In this document: positions 29,371 to 37,265 of the stretch, in pieces | Layout of the letters: each line of letters begins with the position of its first letter | How positions within the stretch are numbered: position 1 is the stretch's first letter | Assembly: GCF_000614125.1 (NCBI RefSeq) | Contig: NZ_BAKJ01000020.1 | Span: 1 to 64,000 of the forward strand | Direction of reading: 5' to 3' | Source: Bacteroides rodentium JCM 16496 | Lineage (GTDB): Bacteria; Bacteroidota; Bacteroidia; Bacteroidales; Bacteroidaceae | DNA length: 64,000 nucleotides | Program-made: the position numbers and the translations under genes | Notes under the pieces: generated by a model | What the model saw: only the letters and a program-made list of their open reading frames with translations | The model's database searches: none | Told to the model about the DNA's origin: nothing

Positions 29371-30285
29371 ATGGAAAAATTTGAGTTACATATTCTTGGT
29401 TGTGGTTCCGCTTTACCCACAACGCGTCATTTCCCTACGTCTCAAATTGTGAACGTGCGTGACAAGCTGTTTATGATTGATTGTGGGGAAGGGGCGCAGT
29501 TGCAGTTCCGTAAATCACACCTGAAGTTTTCACGTTTGAATCATATCTTTATCTCTCACTTGCATGGAGACCATTGTTTTGGCTTATTGGGACTGATTTC
29601 TACACTTAACCTTTTAGGACGTACAGCCGAATTGCATATCCATTCTCCAAAAGGGCTGGAAACATTGCTGACACCTATGCTGGATTTTTTTAATAGGCAG
29701 ATGACGTACAAGGTCCTTTTCCATGAGTTTGATACGAAAGAACCGACGCTGATTTATGAAGACCGTTCGTTGACGGTTACTACTATTCCTTTGCGTCATC
29801 GTATGCCGTGTTGTGGCTTTTTGTTTGCAGAAAAGCAGCGTCCTAACCATATTATCCGTGAAATGGTCGATTTCTACCAAGTGCCGGTATACGAATTGAA
29901 TCGTATAAAGAATGGGGCCGATTACGTGACACCGGAGGGAAAAACTGTTTCCAACAGCTTGTTGACCCGTCCTTCTGCTCCGTCCCGCAGTTATGCCTAT
30001 TGCTCGGATACCATCTGTCTTCCTTCTATCGTAGAGCAGATAAAAGGGGTTGACCTGCTTTTTCATGAAGCGACATTTGCGGATGAGGATGCACCGCGTG
30101 CTAGGGAAACATTTCATACAACTGCTGCACAAGCGGCTGAAATAGCCAAGAGAGCTGAAGTGAAGAAGTTGCTGATAGGGCATTTTTCGGCACGATACGA
30201 AGATGAGAATATCTTGCTTCAAGAAGCATCCGCTATTTTCCCGGATACCCAGCTTGCCAAAGAAACACTTTGTGTATCGGTATGA
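29371..30285 (+). CDS. rnz: Ribonuclease Z
   Basis: Zinc-dependent tRNA 3'-processing endonuclease, 304 residues. The metallo-beta-lactamase core is clear: LGCGSALPT at the start, HLHGDH at 63-68, and distal metal ligands in RSYAYCSDT, FHEATF and LLIGHFSARYED. This is the short (RNase Z-S) form of bacteria. Begins 34 bp after the duplicated lipoprotein. Intact. Confidence 0.95.
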   Translation: MEKFELHILGCGSALPTTRHFPTSQIVNVRDKLFMIDCGEGAQLQFRKSHLKFSRLNHIFISHLHGDHCFGLLGLISTLNLLGRTAELHIHSPKGLETLLTPMLDFFNRQMTYKVLFHEFDTKEPTLIYEDRSLTVTTIPLRHRMPCCGFLFAEKQRPNHIIREMVDFYQVPVYELNRIKNGADYVTPEGKTVSNSLLTRPSAPSRSYAYCSDTICLPSIVEQIKGVDLLFHEATFADEDAPRARETFHTTAAQAAEIAKRAEVKKLLIGHFSARYEDENILLQEASAIFPDTQLAKETLCVSV

Positions 30286-30339
30286 ATTAAACTTTTCGTA
30301 TCTTTGGCAGTCTAAAACAACAAATACGAATAGAAATTT

Positions 30340-30894
30340 ATGACCCCTTCCTATAATGAACGCGAAGTGTTGGCTCTTCTACAAGAGGAAAGCACACAAA
30401 AGCGGGGATTTGAGATGATTGTTGCCCAATATAGCGAACAGCTGTATTGGCAAATTCGTCGTATGGTCCTCTCTCATGAAGATGCCAATGATTTGCTTCA
30501 GAATACTTTCATTAAAGCATGGACCAACATAGATTATTTCCGGGCGGAGGCTAAACTCTCCACGTGGCTCTATCGCATAGCCTTGAATGAATGTCTCACT
30601 TTTCTGAACAAACAACGGGCTGCTTCCACAGTCTCTCTGGATGATCCCGAGGCAGATGCACTTCAAAAGCTTGAAAGTGATCCTTATTTCTCCGGTGATA
30701 AAGCAGAGATGGCTTTGCAAAAAGCCTTGCTTGCCTTGCCGGAAAAACAACGTATGGTGTTTAATCTGAAGTATTACCAGGAAATGAAATACGACGAGAT
30801 GTCCGAGATATTCGGCACTTCCGTAGGTGCCTTGAAGGCTTCCTATCACCATGCCGTGAAGAAAATAGAAAAGTTTTTGGGTGAGGAGTATTAA
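30340..30894 (+). CDS. ECF-type RNA polymerase sigma factor
   Basis: Of 184 residues: region 2 (QIRRMVLSHEDANDLLQNTF and IKAWTNIDYFRAEAKLSTWL) and region 4 (LALPEKQRMVFNLKYYQEMK followed by SVGALKASYHHAVKKIEKFL). No region 3, as for group 4 sigma factors. It is followed by a small membrane protein and a Spy-like periplasmic protein, so it probably answers to an envelope signal. A TATCTTTG -7 box lies at 30299-30306, without a -33 at the right spacing. This is separate from the PUL sigma factor at 43459. Confidence 0.9.
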   Translation: MTPSYNEREVLALLQEESTQKRGFEMIVAQYSEQLYWQIRRMVLSHEDANDLLQNTFIKAWTNIDYFRAEAKLSTWLYRIALNECLTFLNKQRAASTVSLDDPEADALQKLESDPYFSGDKAEMALQKALLALPEKQRMVFNLKYYQEMKYDEMSEIFGTSVGALKASYHHAVKKIEKFLGEEY

Positions 30895-30941
30895 ACCTTT
30901 GCCATAAAACAATGTCTAACTAAACAGAAAGGAGAAAGCTT

Positions 30942-31307
30942 ATGAAAGAAGAAGATAAAATACAGAAAAAGATAGGGACGGAAAATCCTTTCCGCGTTCC
31001 TGAAGGCTACTTTGAGAATCTTACTTCAGAGGTAATGAACCGGCTTCCCGAAAAAGAAAAACTCATTGCAGTGCAGACAGAGCCTACAATGTGGCAGAAG
31101 GTAAGGCCTTGGTTGTATATGACCGCCATGTTTATAGGTGCGGCATTGATTATCCGTGTAGCTTCTTCGGAGCATACTCCATCTGTAGAGCGTATGGCTG
31201 CTGATGATACGGAAACAGAAATGGAATATATTAATATGGCTGTAGAGAATTCCATGCTGGATGATTATTCATTGTATGTTTATTTGGCAGACTCTGATGC
31301 AGAATAA
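30942..31307 (+). CDS. Small single-pass membrane protein, probable anti-sigma factor
   Basis: Of 121 residues: N-terminal cytosolic part (NPFRVPEGYFENLTSEVMNR, a motif often seen in Bacteroidota anti-sigma-like proteins), one transmembrane helix near 55-72 (WLYMTAMFIGAALIIRVA) and a short acidic outer tail. Lies 47 bp after the sigma gene with AAAGGAG 8-9 nt before the ATG. The anti-sigma role is inferred from position and topology, not from a recognised zinc or ASD motif. Confidence 0.65.
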   Translation: MKEEDKIQKKIGTENPFRVPEGYFENLTSEVMNRLPEKEKLIAVQTEPTMWQKVRPWLYMTAMFIGAALIIRVASSEHTPSVERMAADDTETEMEYINMAVENSMLDDYSLYVYLADSDAE

Positions 31308-31332
31308 GGTAACAACACTCAACTATTTAAAA

Positions 31333-31806
31333 ATGAAGAAACTAATTGTTTTATTGGTTATGATATGTGGCATTATGCCTCTGCTTTGGGCGAGCGATGG
31401 ATGTGACCAGCATCTGTCACCTGAAGAGTTTCGTGCCAAACAAAAAGCGTTTATAACGGAGAAAGCCGGACTGACAAGTGAGGAGGCAGCCAAGTTCTTC
31501 CCATTGTATTTTGAATTGCAGGACCGGAAAAAGCAGCTGAATGACGAGGCTTGGAAGTTGCTCCGGCAAGGGAAAGATGAAAAAACAACCGAAGCACAGT
31601 ATGAGGAAATTATGGAAGGTGTATATGATGCCCGTATTGCTTCTGACCGGTTGGACAAGACCTACTTTGATAAGTTCAAGAAGATATTGCCTTGTAAAAA
31701 GATTTATCTGGTGCAAAAAGCCGAGATGCGTTTCCACCGTGAATTACTGAAAGGCATGCATAAAAAGGGGGATGGCCCTCAGAGAAAATCGCTAGGGAAA
31801 AGATAA
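31333..31806 (+). CDS. Spy/CpxP-like periplasmic helical protein
   Basis: Exported protein of 157 residues. The signal peptide (KKLIVLLVMICGIMPLLWAS) is followed by a highly charged all-helical body (SPEEFRAKQKAFITEKAGLT and LTSEEAAKFFPLYFELQDR). The LTxEE-A-KFFP pattern and length match the periplasmic Spy/CpxP/heavy-metal-sensor-like proteins encoded after ECF sigma/anti-sigma pairs in Bacteroidota. Start at ATG 31333, since the earlier in-frame codon is inside the upstream gene. Likely a sensor or chaperone for the sigma system. Confidence 0.65.
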   Translation: MKKLIVLLVMICGIMPLLWASDGCDQHLSPEEFRAKQKAFITEKAGLTSEEAAKFFPLYFELQDRKKQLNDEAWKLLRQGKDEKTTEAQYEEIMEGVYDARIASDRLDKTYFDKFKKILPCKKIYLVQKAEMRFHRELLKGMHKKGDGPQRKSLGKR

Positions 31807-31904
31807 GTATTCACCACAGAGGACACAGAGTCGCACAGAGTTATATTATGTTGTCAGTGACCTGAAAAAACTCTGTGCGACTCTGTGTCCTCTGTGGTGA
31901 ATAC
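31807..31904. repeat. Perfect long inverted repeat of the CACAGAGGACACAGAG type
   Basis: Left arm 31807-31842 (begins GTATTCACCACAGAGGACAC) and right arm 31869-31904 are perfect inverted copies of 36 nt with a 26-nt loop. It fills the gap between two convergent genes exactly and touches the mazG stop codon, so a bidirectional terminator role is plausible. Closely related to the element at 19937-20052. Confidence 0.9.
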
Positions 31905-32694
31905 TAGGATTCCTTCTCCAACGCTTTCGCTTCATTCCATAGCTTATCCATTTCTTCCAGCGTCATGTCATGGAGATTTTTACCCTCCTTGATGCTGTGT
32001 GCTTCTACATAGTTGAATCGGTTGATGAACTTCTGGTTGGTGCGTTCCAGTGCATTGTCCGGATTGATTTTGTAGAGGCGGGCAGCATTGATGAGGCTGA
32101 ACATGACATCGCCGAATTCGGCTTCAGCCTTTTCTTTATCCATGTGGCGACTTCAGCCTGGAATTCCTGGATTTCTTCTTTTACCTTACCCCACACTTGC
32201 TCGCGTTCCTCCCAGTCAAATCCTACATTGCGGGCTTTGTCCTGGATACGATAGGCTTTGATGAGTGAGGGTAGGGCAGCGGGTACACCGCTCAGCACTG
32301 TTTTGTTCCCATCTTTTTCCTTCAACTTCAGCTGTTCCCAGTTTTCAGAAACCTGGCCTGCGGTTTCGGCCTTTACATCGCCGAAGACATGGGGATGGCG
32401 GAAGATAAGTTTCTCACAAAGACGGTCGCATACGTCTTTCATATCGAAATCATCGGTTTCGGAGCCTATCTTTGCGTAAAAAGCCACATGCAGCAGCACA
32501 TCACCCAACTCTTTGCAGATGTCATTCTTGTCATCGCGCATCAAGGCGTCACAAAGTTCATAAGTTTCTTCGATGGTATTGGGGCGCAGGCTTTCGTTGG
32601 TCTGCTTGCGGTCCCAGGGACATTTCTCGCGGAGCTCGTCGAGTATGTCAAGGAAGCGACCGAAGGCTTCCATCTGTTCTTTTCTTGTATGCAT
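31904..32694 (-). CDS. mazG: Nucleoside triphosphate pyrophosphohydrolase MazG (frame break near 32147)
   Basis: Hydrolyses NTPs to NMP and pyrophosphate; about 263 residues after repair, the typical two-domain length. The first domain has CPWDRKQTNESLRPNTIEET and EELGD-like KELGDVLLHVAFYAKIG; the second has EEIQEFQAEVA and EAEFGDVMFSLINAARLY. One base missing near 32147 (GC[C]CACATGG) joins AEVA to HMDKEKAEAEFG. I start at ATG 32694 (MHTRKEQMEAFG), 11 bp after the DUF3810 stop; the next upstream codon would overlap that gene. Stops inside the hairpin element. Confidence 0.85.
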
Positions 32695-32705
32695 GGTTTT
32701 GAAAT

Positions 32706-33752
32706 TTAGTTTTTCCATTCTTCGTATGAGATAAGCAAGCCTATTACTTCCGAATAGTTCTTGCGTCCGCTTTGAATCTTGTTTCCTTTCAGGTACAAGT
32801 CGTAGATAAAGTTCTGGATGTCTCCGATGAGCGGACTGTATTTCTCCATCCAGTATTGCTGGTTCTTTTGGGCCAGTTCTATGATTTCAGGACGTATCCG
32901 GCTGAAAAGCTCTGCGTATTCTTCTTCGCTCATCAGCCTGCGGGCGTTACCCAGCACATGTGAGAGTACAGAGAAATACCCGCTGAAACGAATCTCTTTT
33001 ACCTGCGAACGGGTACAGACCTGATAAGCGTAAAAGTTTGCTTCAGCCTCACTGGTGATGCCCAGTAGGTGGGCCAGCTCGTGGGCATAAGTAGCGGGAT
33101 ATTGCGACGGGAGCAAATCACCGTTCAGTGTAAATTCGCAGAAGAAGGGGCCCATGCTTCCCGTGACGCCTACCATGGAAATGAACGGGGTGAAAAGCAT
33201 GGTTTTCACACGTGGAGAAGAGTGAGGAGGGCGGTGTACCCCCAGCGTATCACTGATTTGGTTGTATCCGTATACGCTTTCCCGGCAGACAAGTGGCTCG
33301 TCAATGGAGGTGATGTCTGTATAAGAAGCGTTTAGCTTGTCTATATAGCTGTCAACAAATGACTGAAAAATTTCGGGAGTATAGGCAGTATAAGGTATGT
33401 TTGTCCTGCCATAGAAATCTTTCTGTGAGTAGTTCAGTCCCCATGCCAGATAGAACCATACATATATCCACAGCAAGTATTCCATCTCGTTCAGCAGAAT
33501 CTGTTTCCACTTCTTTTTCTGGATATAGCGTGCCCGGATTGGATTGAAAAGGAGGCCGAGTACACTGAGGAAAATAAACAAGTCTCCTACGGCAAAAGGT
33601 ATGAGTTTTGAAAAGGAGGACAAGAAATGGGAAATAGTGGGGTATATGGACCGGGCATATACTTCGCCCAATATTGGAATGAGCTGCGTTGCCCATACAA
33701 TAGACAGTAATACGATTAATATGATATATCGGATTTTTAGCTTCCCCCTCAT
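32706..33752 (-). CDS. DUF3810 domain-containing membrane metallopeptidase-like protein
   Basis: Of 348 residues: three N-terminal hydrophobic segments (about 8-28, 50-68, 88-106), then a large domain. It contains YAHELAHLLGITSEAEANFY, an HExxH-like zinc motif (HELAH) with a downstream Glu, so peptidase activity is plausible although untested. The protein is probably anchored in the inner membrane. It is the first of two genes on the minus strand (with mazG 11 bp on). Divergent from valS; intact. Confidence 0.75.
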   Translation of the reverse strand: MRGKLKIRYIILIVLLSIVWATQLIPILGEVYARSIYPTISHFLSSFSKLIPFAVGDLFIFLSVLGLLFNPIRARYIQKKKWKQILLNEMEYLLWIYVWFYLAWGLNYSQKDFYGRTNIPYTAYTPEIFQSFVDSYIDKLNASYTDITSIDEPLVCRESVYGYNQISDTLGVHRPPHSSPRVKTMLFTPFISMVGVTGSMGPFFCEFTLNGDLLPSQYPATYAHELAHLLGITSEAEANFYAYQVCTRSQVKEIRFSGYFSVLSHVLGNARRLMSEEEYAELFSRIRPEIIELAQKNQQYWMEKYSPLIGDIQNFIYDLYLKGNKIQSGRKNYSEVIGLLISYEEWKN

Positions 33753-33853
33753 TTTATATACTGTTTTGTAGGGACAAAAATATATATTTAAATTTTAATT
33801 CATTAATTTTGCGCCCGTTATTCGCAATAAATTAATTATAGAGATTTAAAAAC

Positions 33854-36487
33854 ATGGAATTAGCAAGTAAGTACAATCCCGCTGACGTGGAGGGAAAGTG
33901 GTACCAGTATTGGTTGGACCACAAATTATTCAGTTCGAAACCCGATGGTCGTGAGCCTTACACCGTCGTCATTCCGCCTCCAAACGTCACCGGTGTGTTG
34001 CACATGGGACACATGCTTAATAATACCATACAAGATATTTTGGTACGCCGTGCCCGCATGGAAGGCAAGAATGCCTGCTGGGTGCCGGGAACTGACCATG
34101 CTTCCATTGCTACCGAGGCCAAGGTGGTGAACAAGCTTGCCGCACAAGGCATCAAGAAGACGGACCTTACCCGCGACGAGTTCTTGAAGCACGCCTGGGA
34201 GTGGACTGACGAACATGGTGGCATCATCTTGAAGCAGCTCCGCAAACTGGGCGCTTCCTGCGATTGGGACCGTACAGCTTTCACTATGGATGAGAAACGC
34301 AGTGAAAGCGTGCTCAAGGTCTTTGTAGACTTGTATAACAAAGGTCTGATTTATCGTGGTGTCCGCATGGTGAACTGGGATCCCAAGGCACTGACCGCAC
34401 TTAGTGACGAGGAAGTAATTTACAAAGAAGAGCACAGCAAGCTGTACTATCTGAAGTATATGGTAGAAGGTGACCCCGAAGGACGTTATGCAGTGGTTGC
34501 CACCACCCGTCCCGAAACCATCATGGGAGATACCGCCATGTGTATCAATCCGAATGACCCCAAGAACACTTGGTTGAAGGGCAAGAAGGTGATTGTTCCG
34601 TTGGTAGGACGCGTTATCCCGGTCATCGAGGACGATTATGTAGACATCGAATTCGGTACAGGTTGCCTGAAGGTAACCCCTGCCCACGATGTGAACGACT
34701 ATATGCTGGGTGAGAAGTACAACCTGCCGAGCATCGACATCTTCAATGATAACGGAACGCTTAGTGAAGCTGCCGGCTTGTATATCGGTATGGACCGTTT
34801 CGATGTGCGCGAGCAGATTGAGAAGGACCTGGCTGCTGCCGGTCTGTTGGAGAAAGTGGAAGCCTATACCAACAAGGTAGGTTTCTCCGAACGTACCAAC
34901 GTGCCCATCGAACCGAAACTTTCCATGCAGTGGTTCCTGAAGATGCAGCACTTTGCCGACATGGCTTTGCCGCCGGTGATGAATGATGAGTTGAAGTTCT
35001 ATCCTGCCAAATATAAGAATACGTACAAGAACTGGTTGGAAAATATCAAGGACTGGTGTATCAGCCGCCAGTTGTGGTGGGGGCATCGCATTCCTGCTTA
35101 TTTTTTGCAGGAAGGTGGTTATGTAGTGGCTGCCACTCCCGAAGAAGCCTTGGCGTTGGCAAAAGAGAAAACGGGTAATGCCGGTCTTAAACAGGAAGAC
35201 CTTCGTCAGGACGAAGACTGTCTGGATACTTGGTTCTCCTCCTGGTTGTGGCCCATCTCTTTGTTTGACGGCATCAACAATCCGGGTAACGAGGAGATAA
35301 ACTACTATTATCCTACCAGCGACCTGGTGACCGGTCCGGACATTATCTTCTTCTGGGTAGCCCGTATGATTATGGCAGGCTATGAGTACGAAGGCAAGAT
35401 GCCGTTCAAGAACGTTTACTTTACGGGTATTGTCCGTGACAAACTGGGACGTAAGATGTCCAAGTCGTTGGGTAATTCTCCCGACCCGCTGGATTTGATT
35501 GAGAAATACGGTGCCGACGGTGTACGTATGGGTATGATGCTTTCGGCTCCTGCCGGAAACGACATCCTTTTTGACGATGCACTGTGTGAGCAAGGACGTA
35601 ACTTCAACAACAAGATATGGAATGCTTTCCGTCTGATCAAGGGCTGGGAGGTAAGTGCGGAAGTCGCTGTGCCCGAGGCTTCGGAATTGGCTATCCGCTG
35701 GTTCGAGTCCAAGCAGAATGCGGTGGCTGCCGAAGTGGCAGACTTGTTCGGCAAGTATCGTCTGAGCGAGGCGTTGATGGCTGTCTACAAGCTGTTCTGG
35801 GATGAGTTCTCTTCCTGGTATCTGGAGATGATTAAACCGGCATACGGCCAGCCCATCAGCAAGCAGGTGTATGATGCCACTATCGGCTTCTTTGACAATC
35901 TGTTGCACTTGCTCCATCCGTTCATGCCGTTCATCACCGAAGAGTTGTGGCAACATCTTTGCGACCGCAAGGATGGCGAGAGCCTGATGGTAAGCCCGCT
36001 GTCAATGTCGGCACAGGCGGACGAGGATATCACTCGCAACTTTGAGGTGGTAAAAGAGGTTATCAGCAATATCCGCTCCATCCGTTTGCAGAAGAACATC
36101 GCCCAGAAAGAAGCACTCGAACTGCAGGTTATCGGCGAGAACCCGGTTATGGCATTCAACGCGGTTATCACGAAGATGTGCAATCTCTCTGCAATCAATG
36201 TGGTAGAGAGCAAGGCAGACGGTGCCGCTTCCTTCATGGTGGGCACTACCGAATATGCCGTACCCCTGGGCAACATGATTGATGTGGAAGCCGAAATAGC
36301 CCGTATGGAAGCTGAGTTGAAACACAAACAAGGCTTCCTGCAAGGCGTGTTGAAGAAATTGAGCAACGAGAAGTTTGTGAACAACGCCCCTGCCGCTGTC
36401 ATTGAGATGGAACGCAAGAAGCAGGCAGATGCCGAAAGTATCATCAAGTCCCTGCAAGAAAGCATTGCGGCATTGAAGAAGGCATGA
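33854..36487 (+). CDS. valS: Valyl-tRNA synthetase
   Basis: Charges tRNA-Val; class I synthetase of 877 residues. HIGH-type motif LHMGHML (HMGH at 50-53), KMSKS at 534-538, editing domain with [15 protein letters not shown], anticodon-binding domain, and a C-terminal coiled-coil arm ([20 protein letters not shown]) that is characteristic of ValRS. A TAATTTTG -7 box is at 33804-33811. Frame intact; a strong terminator follows. Confidence 0.97.
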   Translation: MELASKYNPADVEGKWYQYWLDHKLFSSKPDGREPYTVVIPPPNVTGVLHMGHMLNNTIQDILVRRARMEGKNACWVPGTDHASIATEAKVVNKLAAQGIKKTDLTRDEFLKHAWEWTDEHGGIILKQLRKLGASCDWDRTAFTMDEKRSESVLKVFVDLYNKGLIYRGVRMVNWDPKALTALSDEEVIYKEEHSKLYYLKYMVEGDPEGRYAVVATTRPETIMGDTAMCINPNDPKNTWLKGKKVIVPLVGRVIPVIEDDYVDIEFGTGCLKVTPAHDVNDYMLGEKYNLPSIDIFNDNGTLSEAAGLYIGMDRFDVREQIEKDLAAAGLLEKVEAYTNKVGFSERTNVPIEPKLSMQWFLKMQHFADMALPPVMNDELKFYPAKYKNTYKNWLENIKDWCISRQLWWGHRIPAYFLQEGGYVVAATPEEALALAKEKTGNAGLKQEDLRQDEDCLDTWFSSWLWPISLFDGINNPGNEEINYYYPTSDLVTGPDIIFFWVARMIMAGYEYEGKMPFKNVYFTGIVRDKLGRKMSKSLGNSPDPLDLIEKYGADGVRMGMMLSAPAGNDILFDDALCEQGRNFNNKIWNAFRLIKGWEVSAEVAVPEASELAIRWFESKQNAVAAEVADLFGKYRLSEALMAVYKLFWDEFSSWYLEMIKPAYGQPISKQVYDATIGFFDNLLHLLHPFMPFITEELWQHLCDRKDGESLMVSPLSMSAQADEDITRNFEVVKEVISNIRSIRLQKNIAQKEALELQVIGENPVMAFNAVITKMCNLSAINVVESKADGAASFMVGTTEYAVPLGNMIDVEAEIARMEAELKHKQGFLQGVLKKLSNEKFVNNAPAAVIEMERKKQADAESIIKSLQESIAALKKA

Positions 36488-36510
36488 TTGTTTGTAGAGT
36501 ATGAAATGAG

Positions 36511-36555
36511 AGGAAAGCTCCGAAGTCTGAAGGCTTCGGGGCTTTCCTTTTTTAT
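36511..36555 (+). terminator. Intrinsic terminator of valS
   Basis: GGAAAGCTCCGAAG (36512-36525) pairs with CTTCGGGGCTTTCC (36533-36546) with one mismatch, followed by a T-run (TTTTTTT). Confidence 0.9.
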
Positions 36556-36572
36556 TGATTTCAATTTTATAG

Positions 36573-36666
36573 ACCTCTATCTGAGTTGATAGACACCGGA
36601 GTTTGAGCTGACAAAGTCCGGTATCTGACGGCTCAAACACCGGATGCTGTCAACTCAGATAGAGGT
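36573..36666. repeat. Palindromic unit array with 17-bp outer inverted repeat
   Basis: ACCTCTATCTGAGTTGA (36573-36589) and TCAACTCAGATAGAGGT (36650-36666) are perfect inverted copies. Between them are three related units of 21-24 nt built on ACACCGG, GTCCGGTAT and ACACCGGAT, joined by GAGCTGAC / GACGGCTC words. The GACAAAGTCCGGT word recurs at 14405-14505. Confidence 0.8.
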
Positions 36667-36675
36667 TTATGTCGC

Positions 36676-36790
36676 TAAACCTAAGGTTGGGCAAGCGTAA
36701 ACCTTAGGTTTAAATTTGCTATCCTGCATCTATAGATGCACCGCGCTGGATATATAGATGTAGCACGCTGGATATATAGATGTACCGTCT
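36676..36790. repeat. Two further palindromic unit arrays
   Basis: First AAACCTAAGGTT (36677-36688) and AAACCTTAGGTTT (36699-36711), 22 nt apart. Then three units of about 22 nt: GCATCTATAGATGC (perfect palindrome, 36726-36739), and two copies of CTGGATATATAGATGTA spaced 22 nt (from 36746 and 36768). Begins 9 bp after the array at 36573-36666, so the spacer holds two or three different repeat words side by side. Confidence 0.75.
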
Positions 36791-37265
36791 CCTTTCCTTT
36801 CATCTCTTTTTACCTTTATTATGGCTTTCCTGAATTCTTCATTCATCCCTTCAGCTTAATTTTTCATGTAGCAAAAAATAACTATATGAAAGGGCTCTGA
36901 AAAGGTGTGCAGTCATATATTATCCCGATGAATTCGTGCTTTTTTGCAGTTATGAAGGGATGAACCTAAAATGCAATTAACCTATTGATGTGTCTTTTTC
37001 TGAATGACGATGAAGGATGAAAGGGTGGTTGTTCGCATCCATTCATTAGAGGTGTTGAAGGGACAGTATTTTTATCTTATATGCTTCTTTTCAAATGTTT
37101 CAGTAATCTTATGCTTGGACTTGGGCAACCATTTCTATATGAAGCAATGTTTAGAAACATACATTGAATATTTAGGAATTTGTTTAGGGAATGTGTCTTT
37201 AATTCAAGAGAGCGACTAAAGTAGAATAAAGATATTAATTATTCACCCCTAATAAATTCCTGAAT
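36791..37265. other. Spacer before the GH50-like gene
   Basis: No credible gene. TTCATCCCTTC near 36842 has an inverted partner near 36952 (GAAGGGATGAA). A 71-codon frame at 37004-37219 has no good start context and atypical composition; I do not accept it. No paired promoter motif is seen, consistent with regulation by an alternative sigma factor. Confidence 0.4.

Noticed and set aside
33926..35956. 676-codon open frame antisense to valS
   Set aside because: It lies wholly on the opposite strand of an intact, highly conserved synthetase gene; the translation is Leu/His/Gln-rich with no domain. It is a by-product of codon bias.
36573..36790. Invertible promoter (phase-variable DNA switch)
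   Set aside because: The outer inverted repeat could suggest inversion, but the enclosed 60 nt contain no promoter boxes and no site-specific recombinase is close.
37004..37219. 71-codon frame in the spacer before the GH50-like gene
   Set aside because: No good start context, odd composition and no likeness to a known protein.
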